A stretch of 7,113 bases of DNA, from assembly GCA_031267995.1 (NCBI GenBank), contig JAIRXZ010000215.1, positions 1 to 7,113 on the forward strand. Direction: 5' to 3'. The notes under the pieces were generated by a model, which saw only the letters and a list, made by a program, of their open reading frames with translations, did not search any database and was not told the DNA's origin. This document shows, piece by piece, positions 6,694 through 7,113 of this stretch (its first letter is position 1; the number at the start of each line of letters is the position of its first letter). Both the position numbers and the translations under genes were made by a program. This DNA is from Odoribacteraceae bacterium (GTDB taxonomy: Bacteria; Bacteroidota; Bacteroidia; Bacteroidales; Marinifilaceae).

Positions 6694-7041
6694 AATGTAA
6701 AGTATTTGAGGTTATCACTCGCGCCCCGGAAAAGCCCCTGGGGCACCGACGCGAATATAGGGATTATAATTCAATTGGCAACCGAGGGGCTATTTTAGCG
6801 GCGACAGCGGGGGGTGAGATGCCGCGATTTTCCCCCGGATTGAGGGGAGATTTTCGCGACGTCCGAGCCGTTCAACTGCCTCGCTCGCGGGCGCGAGGAG
6901 GCGATCGGAACGCGCCAAATTTAACGATTGGTTGCCAACGGTATACTCGAAATGTGGCGCTCAATGTGAAAAATAACGCTGCCGATGTTTTGAAAATCCA
7001 CGGAAAACCCTCTACTATGTGGCAAAAAGTAAAACTAACTA
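6694..7041. other. Divergent intergenic region between the operon and the recJ-like gene
   Basis: No gene is supported in these 348 bases. The left part holds the leftward operon promoter and leader. TTGGCAACC (6775-6783), overlapping the -33 end of that promoter, recurs inverted as GGTTGCCAA (6930-6938); the pair may be a regulator site or chance. A CCTCGC/GCGAGG stem lies at 6879-6898. For the rightward gene I find only a weak candidate promoter: TTG in GTTTTGAAAA near 6990, then about 20 bases, then TACTATGT, which fits the consensus poorly. Composition changes from GC-rich to AT-rich near 6915. Confidence 0.5.
6752..6781 (-). promoter_or_regulatory. Promoter of the secreted protein-guaA-nrnA operon (Bacteroidota type)
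   Basis: On the minus strand TTG (6779-6781) is followed after 19 bases by TATATTCG (6752-6759), one mismatch from TAnnTTTG. The spacing and the C at the sixth box position are the same as in the helicase promoter. Transcription would begin near 6745, giving a leader of about 50 bases that contains a small GCCCC/GGGGC stem (6723-6727 with 6740-6744). Confidence 0.6.
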
Positions 7042-7113
7042 ATGAAAAAACGATGGGTAGTCAACACAACACCTGACGAGGAGGCAATCAGAAGATTGGC
7101 CGAAGAGTTTCGC
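7042..7113 (+). CDS. recJ: N terminus of a probable single-strand-specific exonuclease RecJ (cut by window edge)
   Basis: Only 24 codons are visible, reading MKKRWVVNTTPDEEAIRRLA and four more residues, then the window ends. A short basic start, a KRW or RW motif and a following acidic helix of the type D.E.(I/V)..LAEE are characteristic of RecJ N termini, which precede the DHH nuclease core. RecJ degrades single-stranded DNA 5' to 3' in recombination and mismatch repair. The ATG follows an AT-rich leader (AAAACTAACTA) like the other starts here. The catalytic motifs lie outside the window, so identity rests on the N-terminal pattern alone. The gene is divergent from the guaA operon. Confidence 0.6.
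   Translation, partial: MKKRWVVNTTPDEEAIRRLAEEFR

Noticed and set aside
6985..7020. Promoter for the recJ-like gene (TTG, 20 bases, TACTATGT)
   Set aside because: The -7 box matches TAnnTTTG poorly at three of the six fixed positions, so it was only mentioned in the spacer entry.
6819..7076. 85-residue plus-strand open frame in the divergent spacer
   Set aside because: It overlaps the recJ-like start in another frame, has no recognisable domain and no promoter or leader of its own.

Overview
This window looks like chromosomal DNA of a fairly GC-rich member of the Bacteroidota, most likely the Bacteroidales; the genus cannot be settled from the sequence. Three things point there: two promoters match the Bacteroidota pattern (TTG, 19 bases, then TAnnTTTG-like boxes), the start codons lack Shine-Dalgarno sequences and follow AT-rich leaders, and one protein is a secreted CarboxypepD_reg-like protein of a type common in that phylum. 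All complete genes lie on the minus strand; only a gene fragment at the right edge is on the plus strand.

Layout from left to right. Positions 1-741 hold an AT-rich, non-coding tandem array with an exact 42-bp period: 17 units in unbroken register, each built around a dyad whose best form is TTTCCCAACGTTGGGAAA. It runs off the left edge. Positions 742-964 hold a G-run-rich tract and two strong hairpins behind a cysteine dioxygenase gene (965-1510). Next come a short RhlE-type DEAD-box helicase gene (1667-2791) with its own promoter and leader, and a three-gene operon read leftward from a promoter at 6752-6781: a secreted CarboxypepD_reg-like protein, guaA (GMP synthase), and an nrnA-like DHH phosphoesterase whose start overlaps the guaA stop as ATGA. 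A 348-bp spacer then separates this operon from the first 24 codons of a divergent gene that looks like recJ.

How the genes fit together. GuaA makes GMP and the DHH enzyme recycles very short RNAs and/or pAp, so their translational coupling joins nucleotide synthesis with nucleotide salvage. The helicase acts on RNA structure and appears to be expressed independently. Cysteine dioxygenase controls cysteine level and taurine/sulfinate output. None of these genes explains the repeat array.

The array is the most unusual element. Its dyads sit exactly four helical turns apart (42 = 4 x 10.5). Some paired positions change together between units: one unit keeps its stem through a C-to-A plus G-to-T double change. 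The right half has been reorganised into 84-bp higher-order units. This suggests either an array of phased protein-binding sites or a string of RNA/DNA hairpins.
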